A DNA stretch of 64,000 nucleotides from Ferruginibacter sp050611725 (GTDB lineage Bacteria; Bacteroidota; Bacteroidia; Chitinophagales; Chitinophagaceae). The position numbers and the translations under genes were made by a program. Below are positions 15,222 through 23,361 of this stretch, one piece after another (position 1 is the first letter of the stretch; each line of letters starts with the position of its first letter). The DNA lies in the NCBI RefSeq assembly GCF_050611725.1, contig NZ_JBODJB010000001.1, forward strand, positions 1,178,001 to 1,242,000. The letters run 5' to 3'. The notes beneath the pieces are model-generated. The model saw only the letters and a program-made list of their open reading frames with translations, was not told the DNA's origin and did not search any database.

Positions 15222-15422
15222 ATGTCACAAATGCTTACAGCTTATTGCATGAAAACAAAGGAAAAAAATGTTCCGATGCAGGATGCAGTAATTACTAAAA
15301 CAGCCCGTGGAGGCTACATGGCTCAAGGCCACGACGGGAAAGGGAATAAAATGACCACTATGCTGGGTGAAGCAACAGCTTTAGAAGCTGTGAAAAACGG
15401 TGTAGCTAAAAAAGCCTGGTAA
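15222..15422 (+). CDS. DUF5679-like small protein
   Basis: 66 residues from the ATG at 15222, after the CAACAACG leader. The longer in-frame extension to 15018 would run through the nested repeat and is rejected. It reads AYCMKTKEKNVPM, then GGYMAQGHDGKGNKMTTMLG. This is the outline of DUF5679 zinc-ribbon proteins (YCxKCKxK ... GxCxxCGxKM), but three of the four zinc ligands appear replaced (KT for KC, and GHDGKGNK in place of CxxCGxK). The function is unknown. A perfect terminator follows. Confidence 0.65.
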   Translation: MSQMLTAYCMKTKEKNVPMQDAVITKTARGGYMAQGHDGKGNKMTTMLGEATALEAVKNGVAKKAW

Positions 15423-15437
15423 TATGTAAATGTATTA

Positions 15438-15477
15438 AAGCAGAAGCCCCGCTCTAATAGGCGGGGCTTCTGCTTTT
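15438..15477 (+). terminator. Intrinsic terminator, bidirectional
   Basis: Stem AGCAGAAGCCCCGC / GCGGGGCTTCTGCT (14 perfect pairs) with an 8-base loop, followed by TTTT. It also stands at the 3' end of the convergent PorP/SprF gene. Confidence 0.93.
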
Positions 15478-15489
15478 TGCTCAATAATA

Positions 15490-16605
15490 CTACCACACAT
15501 TCTTCGGACAGGTATCGTCTGAATATTTATTGCCGAGAATGAAACCTACTATTACCTCATGCGTACCATTGCTCACCGTATGTATAGCGGTGGTTGAATA
15601 ATCGTATGAATAGGAAACAGTGAATCTGTTCAATACATTTAATCCTGCCATAGCTGCAAAACCATATTTGCCACGGTAACTGGCACCCAACCAGTAAGCA
15701 TTTCTAAACATAGCTTTTACATTCAGATCAACCTGTGTTGGTACCGGCGAAACACTTTTTACCATTACCGACGGCAATACATTGATATCTTCATTTAACA
15801 TAAACCTGTAGCCGGCAGTCATAAAAAAGTGCGGTACTTTTTTTCCTTGTTCTAATGTATCCAATGCTCCATCTGAAAAATCTATTTTCTGTCCGGTTAA
15901 TTGTGCGGCTGATGCACCAACAAAATATCTGTCGGAGTACAACCAAAGTCCGGCACTCATATCCAGCTTAGCGGTTCCAATATCATCGGTTGTATTGAGT
16001 ATAGATGGATCGACAGGGTTATCGGGTCCCCAGAATAATTTAGTTGGGTCGATGGAATATTTATTCATACCAACACCAATACCGGCAGATAAATTTGTTT
16101 TATCGTTGATACCGATATGGTAGGCATAAGTACCCATTATTGAAAATGAATTGAATGGTCCGGCCTTGTCATTAACGATCTGCAAGCCAATACCGTGGTG
16201 TGGTGCAGAGGCACCGTAATTATCCCAATACCCTTTGCCAATAGGGTTTTCGCCATCCATTTCAAATAGAGTAGTGGCATTCGTCTTATAATCTTTTTTA
16301 CCTAACGGCCCCTGAATAGAAAGATAAGTTGTAACCGGGGCATCGTTAATGCCTACCCATTGGTGTCGGTGACTGATTTTTACATCTGTATAGTTTTCTA
16401 TACCCGACAATGCAGGGTTTAGAATATAATTGTTGAGAATGTATTGTGTGTAATGTGGCTTTTGCTGGGCAAATAAATTTGTTACAATGCATAGCATTGC
16501 AACAAACGGTACTATTTTTTTTGTACCCGGCAGCAAACCTTTGTGCGTCCGCATTGGCGTCGCACTCTTGTACAGTAGTAATTTTATTGAACTTCTTATA
16601 ATCAT
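15490..16605 (-). CDS. PorP/SprF family T9SS membrane protein
   Basis: 371 residues from 16605; a second Met at 16554 gives the better signal peptide (IVPFVAMLCIVTNLFAQQ). The family opening HYTQYILNNYILNPALSGIENYTDVKISHRHQWVGI is unmistakable, as are the outer-membrane strands (GIGLQIVNDKAGPFN, GTYAYHIGI, LSAGIGVGMNKY, WLGASYRGKYGFAAMAGLNV, FTVSYSYDYS). SprF-like proteins accompany large adhesins with type B sorting domains and are needed for their secretion or attachment. The gene lies directly downstream of, and on the same strand as, the 2,110-residue adhesin, a SprB-SprF-like pair. Confidence 0.92.
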   Translation of the reverse strand: MIIRSSIKLLLYKSATPMRTHKGLLPGTKKIVPFVAMLCIVTNLFAQQKPHYTQYILNNYILNPALSGIENYTDVKISHRHQWVGINDAPVTTYLSIQGPLGKKDYKTNATTLFEMDGENPIGKGYWDNYGASAPHHGIGLQIVNDKAGPFNSFSIMGTYAYHIGINDKTNLSAGIGVGMNKYSIDPTKLFWGPDNPVDPSILNTTDDIGTAKLDMSAGLWLYSDRYFVGASAAQLTGQKIDFSDGALDTLEQGKKVPHFFMTAGYRFMLNEDINVLPSVMVKSVSPVPTQVDLNVKAMFRNAYWLGASYRGKYGFAAMAGLNVLNRFTVSYSYDYSTTAIHTVSNGTHEVIVGFILGNKYSDDTCPKNVW

Positions 16606-16640
16606 AAAAACTTATTTCAAAAATAACATCTATTCATTTT

Positions 16641-16664
16641 CAAATCTCCAAATCTCCAAATCAA
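16641..16664. repeat. Octameric short tandem repeat
   Basis: CAAATCTC repeated nearly three times between the adhesin stop and the PorP/SprF start. A related run lies at 15084-15118 (CAAATCTCCAAATCATC). Confidence 0.7.
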
Positions 16665-16666
16665 AA

Positions 16667-19600
16667 CTATCTAACAACAGAGATCGTTCCACTCATCGGC
16701 TTACTTTCCGGTCTTAATTTAATGATCCAGTAATACGGCCCAACCGGTACCGGCTGACCTTTAAATTTACCATCCCATCTAATTGTATATCCAACCGAAC
16801 CAAAAATAAATTGTCCGTATCTGTTGAATACTTCCACCGAAGCATTCGGATAATCTTCTATGTTAGTGATCTTCCAGGTGTCGTTGGTGCCATCGCCATT
16901 TGGAGAGAACACATTTGGTATGATCACATCTTTTAAAAATCTCACAGTCACATTGTCGGTAGCAGTACAGCCGTCAATAGAACGTACGGTCATAGTATAC
17001 ACCTGATCCTGTGTAGGCGAAACGATCGGGTTCTCAGTAGTAGCACCTGTGATATTACTATTGGGTGTCCATTGAATGGTGATATTGTCTCCAGTAGCTA
17101 CACCATCTAATTGAACTGATTCTCCCATGGCCACAACTTTATCAGATCCTGCATTGGCGGTAGGGGCTTTCGGTTGTGCTTTGATCGTTCCCACGGTTGC
17201 CGGAGAAATACAACCGGCACTGTTTTTTGCAGTAATGCTGTATGCACTACCTGCACTGATGCTATTAAATATGCCTGTTGTGTTTGAATAATCGGTTCCA
17301 TCATTACTGAAACTCAATCCAGTGGTTGATGAACTAACGGAAACGGTAACAGTAGCAATGTTACAAGTAGGCTGTGTTGTAACAACCGTAGGTGCAGCTG
17401 GTATTGCCGGTTGTGCAGGAACTGTTCCGGTATTAGGCGATGAGATGCAACCTGCAGCATCTTTCAATGTAATGCTATAGTTGGAATTTGCCGGTACATT
17501 GTTGAATACGCCTGTTGTATTTGTATAATTAACACCATCATTACTAAATGTAACACCTGTTGTTGACGATGTTACTGTTATGGTTGCTGTAGCAACGGTA
17601 CAGGTTGGCGGAGTAACGGTAACGGTTGGTCCTGCCGGAGCTCCCGGTACAGTGCCTACTGTTCCTGTTGCTGCTTGAGAGATACAGCCGTTACTGTTCT
17701 TAGCAGTAATACTGTACGACGAGCCTGCAACGATACCGGTAAAAATGCCTGTGGTATTGGTATAGTTAACACCATCGTTGCTGAATGTCAATCCTGTTCG
17801 TGTACTTGTTACTGTTATGGTTGCAGTAGGCGATGTACAGGTTGGGGTTGTTACATTTACTGTTGGTGTTGCCGGAAGATCAACAATTGTTATTGTAGTT
17901 GAACTACTTTTAGCTACAGAGCAACTTGTTGCTGCTACACTATATGTAATGGTATATACATTTGGTAAACTGCCGGCAATAGTAATGGCTCCCGTACTTG
18001 CATTGATATTAAGACCGGCTGGTGTAGCCGAGTAAGTGCCGCCAGTTGCAAAACCTGCTGCTGTTGTTAATGTTGGGTTTGTTCCGTTTACACAAATTGT
18101 ATTTGGTGTATAACTGAAATCGGTAACAGGTGTTGTAAGTCCTGTTATGGAGAGATTAGTTGTACTGCTACCAGCAGGCGAACAACCTGATGCCGCAACA
18201 GTATAAGTAACAGTATAAGTATTTGATACACTTCCTCCAAGATTAATGACTCCGGTATTTGCATCAACGCTAAGACCTGCCGGTGTTGCAGTGAATATAC
18301 CTCCGGTTGTAAATCCTGCAGCCGGAACAAAAGTAGGGGCTGTGCCATTTAAGCAAACAGTATTGGGAGAATAACTAAAACCTGTAACCGGTGTGATAGC
18401 AGGATTAATAGATACAACTGCTGAACTACTTACCGCTTGTGTACAAACAGTTGGCCCTGCAGTAGCAACACTCACTAATGCATAAGTAGTAGGGCTGTTT
18501 AAGGAGGGTGTTGTTAGAGATGCAGCACCTGTAGCATCTAATGTGATCGTTTGATTTGCTCCTCCATTCACAGTGTATGTAACAATTGCATTAGCTGTTC
18601 CGGTAAATGTGATGTTTGTTGTTGTGTTCGGACAAATAGAAGTTGTTCCTGAAATAGAAGCTGTTGGCATTGGAATAATATTTACCAATGCATTCCCTGA
18701 TGAAGTTCCTGTACAAGTTGCATCTGATACTGATGTTACAACATATGTACCTGCTACATCTGTTTGGAATGTGTAAGGCGATGTAAGAATATTATTTACA
18801 GGAGTAGAGGTCGTTCCATTTGTATAAACAATATTCCACGGTGCAGTGCCGGATAATGCAATGCTTACTGTCAACTTGGTACCGTCTGCACAAGCAGATC
18901 CACCACCACTTACAACTGCTTTAGCAGGGCAGGTACAATCCGGAGCTGTACCGGCTACGGTTACGGTATTGCAAGCATTTACATCTTGCACATTAATAGA
19001 ATAATTTGCTCCTGCTGCAATGATGCCGCTTGTCCATGTATTACCCACCCATATACCCGGAGCGCCTGAGCCTGTAGCAGTGTATGCAGCATTACCGGCA
19101 GTGGCAGTGAAGCTGACTCTATAACCAACATTGCCGGGTTCACAGGTTTTTGTTTCGGCACTTAGCGCTAATAATGGATTTACAGTAATGGTTCTTGTTG
19201 CAGAGGCATCACTACAACCACCCGTTCCCGTTATAGTGTAGGTTATGGTAGCAGAACTAACAGTGTTTCCGGTTATTACACCGGTTGTAGAGTTGATAGA
19301 TGCTTTTGTAATATCTGAAGAACTCCATACTCCTCCCGGAATTGTTGAGCTGAAAGTAGTATTGCCACCTACACAAACGTTCTGATTGCCGCTCAATGTT
19401 CCTGCAGTTGGGGTAGAGGCGATAATAACATTTCTTGTTGCCGTAGCATTACTACAACCGCCTGTTCCAACAACGGTGTATGTCATTGCAATTGTTCCTG
19501 CTGCTATGGCCGTTACTAAACCGGTCGATGGATTGATGGTTGCTTTGGTAATATCTGCACTGGTCCAAGTACCTCCGGCAACAGTAGAACTGAATGTCGT

Positions 19601-22600
19601 CGTTCCTGAAATACAAATATTTTGATTGCCACTTAAGGTTCCTGCAATTGGTGCGGCTGTAACTGTTACACTTCTGGTTGCTGTTGCATTGCTGCAACCA
19701 CCTGAACCTGTTATCGTATATGTCATGGTAACCGTACCTGCAGCTATAGCATTTATTACACCTGTTGAAGCATTGATGGTTGCTTTTGTAATGTCGCTGC
19801 TGCTCCATGTACCACCAGAAACAGTAGAGCTGAATGTTGAAGAACCACCAACACAAATATTCTGGTTGCCGCTTAATGTTCCGGCAGTAGGGATTGCTGA
19901 TATGATAACATCTCTTGTTGCGTCCACATTGCTGCAACCACCTGTTCCGGTTACTGTATACGTCATAGTAACGGTACCGGTTGCAAGCGGTGTTATTGTT
20001 CCTGTGGAAGCATTGATAGTTGCTTTGGTAATATCCCCGCTTGTCCATATACCACCGGCAACAGTGGAACTAAATGTTGTTGTTCCGGTGATACAAATAT
20101 TCTGGTTGCCGCTAAGCGTGCCTGCAACAGGCGCAGCTGTAACAGTCACATCTCTTGTCGCTGTTGCATTGCTGCACCCACCCGTACCTGTTACTGTGTA
20201 AGTCATTGTTACATTACCTGCTGCAATACCAGTAATTGCACCTGTTGATGAGTTGATGGTAGCTTTTGTAATATCGCTGCTGCTCCATGAACCACCAGCG
20301 ACGGTAGAATTAAATGTTGTGTTTCCACCAACACAAATAGATTGATTGCCACTTAACGTTCCTGCTATCGGCGCAGCTGTAACGGTTACATCTCTTGTTG
20401 CCGTTGCATTACTGCACCCACCCGTACCTGTTACTGTATAAGTCATTGTAACAGTACCAGCTGCAATACCCGTAATTGCACCTGTTGATGAGTTGATGGT
20501 AGCTTTGGTGATATCGGCACTGCTCCATGTTCCGCCTGCAATGGTAGAACTAAATGTTGTGTTTCCACCAACACAAATAGATTGATTGCCACTTAACGTT
20601 CCTGCTATCGGTGCAGTTGTAACGGTTACATCTCTTGTTGCTGTTGCATTACTGCAGCCACCCGTTCCTGTTACTGTATAAGTCATTGTAACAGTACCTG
20701 CTGCAATACCCGTAATTGCACCTGTTGATGAGTTGATGGTAGCTTTGGTGATATCGGCACTGCTCCATGTTCCGCCTGCAATGGTAGAACTAAATGTTGT
20801 ACTTCCACCCACACAAATAGATTGGTTGCCACTTAATGTTCCTGCAACAGGTGCAGCTGTAACGGTTACATCTCTTGTTGCCGTTGCATTACTGCAGCCA
20901 CCCGTTCCTGTTACTGTATAAGTCATTGTAACAGTACCTGCTGCAATACCTGTAATTGCACCTGTTGATGAGTTGATGGTAGCTTTGGTGATATCGGCAC
21001 TGCTCCATGTTCCGCCTGCAACGGTGGAACTGAATGTTGTATTTCCACCCACACAAATATTTTGATTGCCACTTAATGTACCTGCAACAGGCGCAGGATT
21101 GATGGTAATGTTTGCCGTACTGCTTGCTAATGGATTACATCCGGATGCCGCATAAGTATAAGTAACGGTATAAGTATTTGGTGTACTTGTTGCAAGATCA
21201 ATAACTCCTGTTGAAGCGTTAATTGATAAACCTGCTGTTGAAGAGAATACACCTCCGTTAGAAAATCCCGGATCTTTTGTTGGAGAAGGATTGGTGCCAT
21301 TCTTACAAACCGGAGATGCGTATGAAAAACCTGTTACAGGAGTTCCGGCAGGGTTTACAGTTATTTTTATACTGTCTGTCAGCGGACAAATAGAAGTTGT
21401 ATAGAAAGAAAGGTCATCTAATGCAAAATCGTTGCCTGCCGCAGCAGTGTTTCTGTCTATCAGCGCAATAGTTGCTAATGATGCAGCACCGGAGTTCCAT
21501 GTATAGGTTACATTACTCCAGTTACATGCGGTAGCAACTGACGTAAATCTGCTTGTAACTGCTACGCCGGTAATAGGGCTTCCATTTATCTGTGTTTCTA
21601 TTTGTGCAGGACTACTGCCTGATACGGTCTGTACATAATAAGAAAACGTGTAAGTAGTGCCCGGTGTTACCGGTACTGTTTGTGACCATACCTTATCGTT
21701 TGCAACTGTAGAGCCATCTACCACCATTTGATTACCGCTTCCGGTTGTATGATCGGGGCAAAGCGAAAAACCTGATTCGAATGTTTTTGGATTTACCTGA
21801 ATGCCAAATGCTTTTTGAACTTTGTTGGCATCATTATTCGGAATATTAGCATAATCGGAATTAAAACCAAGATTTGTACTATTGTCAAAATGACCATTAT
21901 AAATTAATTCTTTTATGGTGGTATGATTGGTAGTAACGTAGTAAGTTGTAGTTGTTGTTGGATTTGCAGTTGGATTAGAACCTGTGGCACCTAAAGTAGG
22001 GTCAACCGGGCTGGATGTCCAATTGTAGATACCGGATGAACCTCCATTTGCAGACAGATTTGCCGATGCACCTGCACAGATCGGTGTATTACCGGTAACT
22101 GTTAATGGATCTGTCGGATTTGTTAGTGTGATGCCTGAAACGGTTTTTGTAGCAGGGGTAGAAGCAGCATCAGTTACTACTATTGTATTTCCTGTAGAAG
22201 CTGATAATCCTGTAAATACACCATTGCTATTCGTTGTTGTTCCATTAAGTGTATAGCTATATGGAGGAACACCGCCTGCAGGATAAGCAGTAATAAAACC
22301 ATCAGAACCATTCGGACAAGTTGGATTTACTGCTGCATACGTTACCGTTAGTGGGTCAGGAACTTTGGTTAAAGAAAGGTTATCCAGCGCAAAATCATTT
22401 CCGGTTCCGGATGTTTGTTTATCAAATAGCCATATCTGTGCAAAACCACTGGGTGCTACAAATGTATACGTAACCTGTGTCCAACCGCAAAGTGTAGCAG
22501 GGCAAACTGTACTTCCACTGGTTGGTGTAAGTACGGTATTATTTAATCTTACTTCAATGTCTGCTAAATTTCCCGGAGCATTGGTAACAGAGATAGATTG

Positions 22601-22981
22601 TATCCAGTAACTGAAAATATATGTTGCACCGGTAATGATGGGTATACCTCCTCCGGGTTGTTGTTCCCATACTTTATCGGAAGCAGAAGTTCCTCCATCA
22701 ACCACCATCATCTTTCCGCTACCTCCCATGCCTGTACAGGAGCTGCTGAAATTTGGGTTGATCGTAGCAGGGTTGCTTACCACTGCATATTCTCTTTGAT
22801 TGCTGTTTGGTCCGGCGGTAATGAAATAATTTGAAGTAAATCCACCGGAGGTTTCAAAATCGCCATTTGTGATCAGGTTTTGTGCGTAACCTTTATCACA
22901 AGCAACAAGAATGATGAATAAGACAAAACAGTTTTTTGCCCATATTGGAAACAGAGAAAACTGTCGGATAAATTTTTTCAT
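16667..22981 (-). CDS. Giant repetitive adhesin with T9SS type B sorting domain
   Basis: About 2,104 residues from ATG 22981 (MKKFIRQF), after which comes a signal segment ending GYAQ. The N-terminus has two galactose-binding-like (CBM-type) domains starting NLITNGDFETSG and IKELIYNGHFDNS. Then come eight near-identical 80-residue Ig-like repeats (AGTLSGNQNIC ... GGTWSSADITKATINSSTG ... TYTVTGTGGCSNATATR). These are followed by several Ig-like units with FSNDGVNYTNTTG, and a CHU_C gliding-motility domain (VIIPNVFSPNGDGTNDTW ... VPVGPYYWIIK). Surface adhesion is inferred. It is paired with a PorP/SprF gene downstream and a shorter paralogue upstream. Long antisense frames here are by-products of the repeats. 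Confidence 0.92.
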   Translation of the reverse strand: MKKFIRQFSLFPIWAKNCFVLFIILVACDKGYAQNLITNGDFETSGGFTSNYFITAGPNSNQREYAVVSNPATINPNFSSSCTGMGGSGKMMVVDGGTSASDKVWEQQPGGGIPIITGATYIFSYWIQSISVTNAPGNLADIEVRLNNTVLTPTSGSTVCPATLCGWTQVTYTFVAPSGFAQIWLFDKQTSGTGNDFALDNLSLTKVPDPLTVTYAAVNPTCPNGSDGFITAYPAGGVPPYSYTLNGTTTNSNGVFTGLSASTGNTIVVTDAASTPATKTVSGITLTNPTDPLTVTGNTPICAGASANLSANGGSSGIYNWTSSPVDPTLGATGSNPTANPTTTTTYYVTTNHTTIKELIYNGHFDNSTNLGFNSDYANIPNNDANKVQKAFGIQVNPKTFESGFSLCPDHTTGSGNQMVVDGSTVANDKVWSQTVPVTPGTTYTFSYYVQTVSGSSPAQIETQINGSPITGVAVTSRFTSVATACNWSNVTYTWNSGAASLATIALIDRNTAAAGNDFALDDLSFYTTSICPLTDSIKITVNPAGTPVTGFSYASPVCKNGTNPSPTKDPGFSNGGVFSSTAGLSINASTGVIDLATSTPNTYTVTYTYAASGCNPLASSTANITINPAPVAGTLSGNQNICVGGNTTFSSTVAGGTWSSADITKATINSSTGAITGIAAGTVTMTYTVTGTGGCSNATATRDVTVTAAPVAGTLSGNQSICVGGSTTFSSTIAGGTWSSADITKATINSSTGAITGIAAGTVTMTYTVTGTGGCSNATATRDVTVTTAPIAGTLSGNQSICVGGNTTFSSTIAGGTWSSADITKATINSSTGAITGIAAGTVTMTYTVTGTGGCSNATATRDVTVTAAPIAGTLSGNQSICVGGNTTFNSTVAGGSWSSSDITKATINSSTGAITGIAAGNVTMTYTVTGTGGCSNATATRDVTVTAAPVAGTLSGNQNICITGTTTFSSTVAGGIWTSGDITKATINASTGTITPLATGTVTMTYTVTGTGGCSNVDATRDVIISAIPTAGTLSGNQNICVGGSSTFSSTVSGGTWSSSDITKATINASTGVINAIAAGTVTMTYTITGSGGCSNATATRSVTVTAAPIAGTLSGNQNICISGTTTFSSTVAGGTWTSADITKATINPSTGLVTAIAAGTIAMTYTVVGTGGCSNATATRNVIIASTPTAGTLSGNQNVCVGGNTTFSSTIPGGVWSSSDITKASINSTTGVITGNTVSSATITYTITGTGGCSDASATRTITVNPLLALSAETKTCEPGNVGYRVSFTATAGNAAYTATGSGAPGIWVGNTWTSGIIAAGANYSINVQDVNACNTVTVAGTAPDCTCPAKAVVSGGGSACADGTKLTVSIALSGTAPWNIVYTNGTTSTPVNNILTSPYTFQTDVAGTYVVTSVSDATCTGTSSGNALVNIIPMPTASISGTTSICPNTTTNITFTGTANAIVTYTVNGGANQTITLDATGAASLTTPSLNSPTTYALVSVATAGPTVCTQAVSSSAVVSINPAITPVTGFSYSPNTVCLNGTAPTFVPAAGFTTGGIFTATPAGLSVDANTGVINLGGSVSNTYTVTYTVAASGCSPAGSSTTNLSITGLTTPVTDFSYTPNTICVNGTNPTLTTAAGFATGGTYSATPAGLNINASTGAITIAGSLPNVYTITYSVAATSCSVAKSSSTTITIVDLPATPTVNVTTPTCTSPTATITVTSTRTGLTFSNDGVNYTNTTGIFTGIVAGSSYSITAKNSNGCISQAATGTVGTVPGAPAGPTVTVTPPTCTVATATITVTSSTTGVTFSNDGVNYTNTTGVFNNVPANSNYSITLKDAAGCISSPNTGTVPAQPAIPAAPTVVTTQPTCNIATVTVSVSSSTTGLSFSNDGTDYSNTTGIFNSISAGSAYSITAKNSAGCISPATVGTIKAQPKAPTANAGSDKVVAMGESVQLDGVATGDNITIQWTPNSNITGATTENPIVSPTQDQVYTMTVRSIDGCTATDNVTVRFLKDVIIPNVFSPNGDGTNDTWKITNIEDYPNASVEVFNRYGQFIFGSVGYTIRWDGKFKGQPVPVGPYYWIIKLRPESKPMSGTISVVR
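19145..21090 (-). repeat. Eight 240-bp coding repeats in the adhesin gene
   Basis: The marker TGATTGCC or TGGTTGCC recurs at 19383, 19623, 19863, 20103, 20343, 20583, 20823 and 21063, an exact 240-base period (80 codons). Units between about 20340 and 21060 are nearly identical at the DNA level; outer units are more diverged, which is typical of recent internal duplication or gene conversion. Confidence 0.9.
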
Positions 22982-23361
22982 GAACAAGCTATTATGCATA
23001 TTATTTCTATGTTCGATTTTTCAGATTTGTTTTAAACGCTTATGTAAAAAATACACATTGTTGAAAATTAAAGACTTTGGATACACAACAGATCCTTTAA
23101 TCAAGATTTATTCAGGTAACAAAAAAATCATCTTTTCCAACCAATTGAGAAAAGAGATCATATCAACCGATTATCGTTCTGACCTATCCAAAGGGTCTAC
23201 AAAATACACATTAATCAACAATCCGACACATTCTCAAACAAAAAAACACCCCTATCAGATGCGCTTTATTGGCGAAATGCTGTTTACTGATTTGATCAAT
23301 TTAACAAATAACAGCAGTGGTTTGATCTTTAAGAACGTTACTGCTGTTACAGTATTTTATA
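22982..23361. other. Intergenic region between adhesin paralogues
   Basis: Holds the upstream region of the giant adhesin. It contains two copies of AAAATACACATT (near 23048 and 23201), a motif also found at about 25791 upstream of the paralogue. No gene is credible here; a plus-strand open frame overlaps the adhesin start and has no family features. Confidence 0.5.

Noticed and set aside
19386..20201. Long plus-strand open frames within the adhesin repeats
   Set aside because: They mirror the 240-bp coding repeat on the opposite strand and repeat with its period; no independent gene signal.
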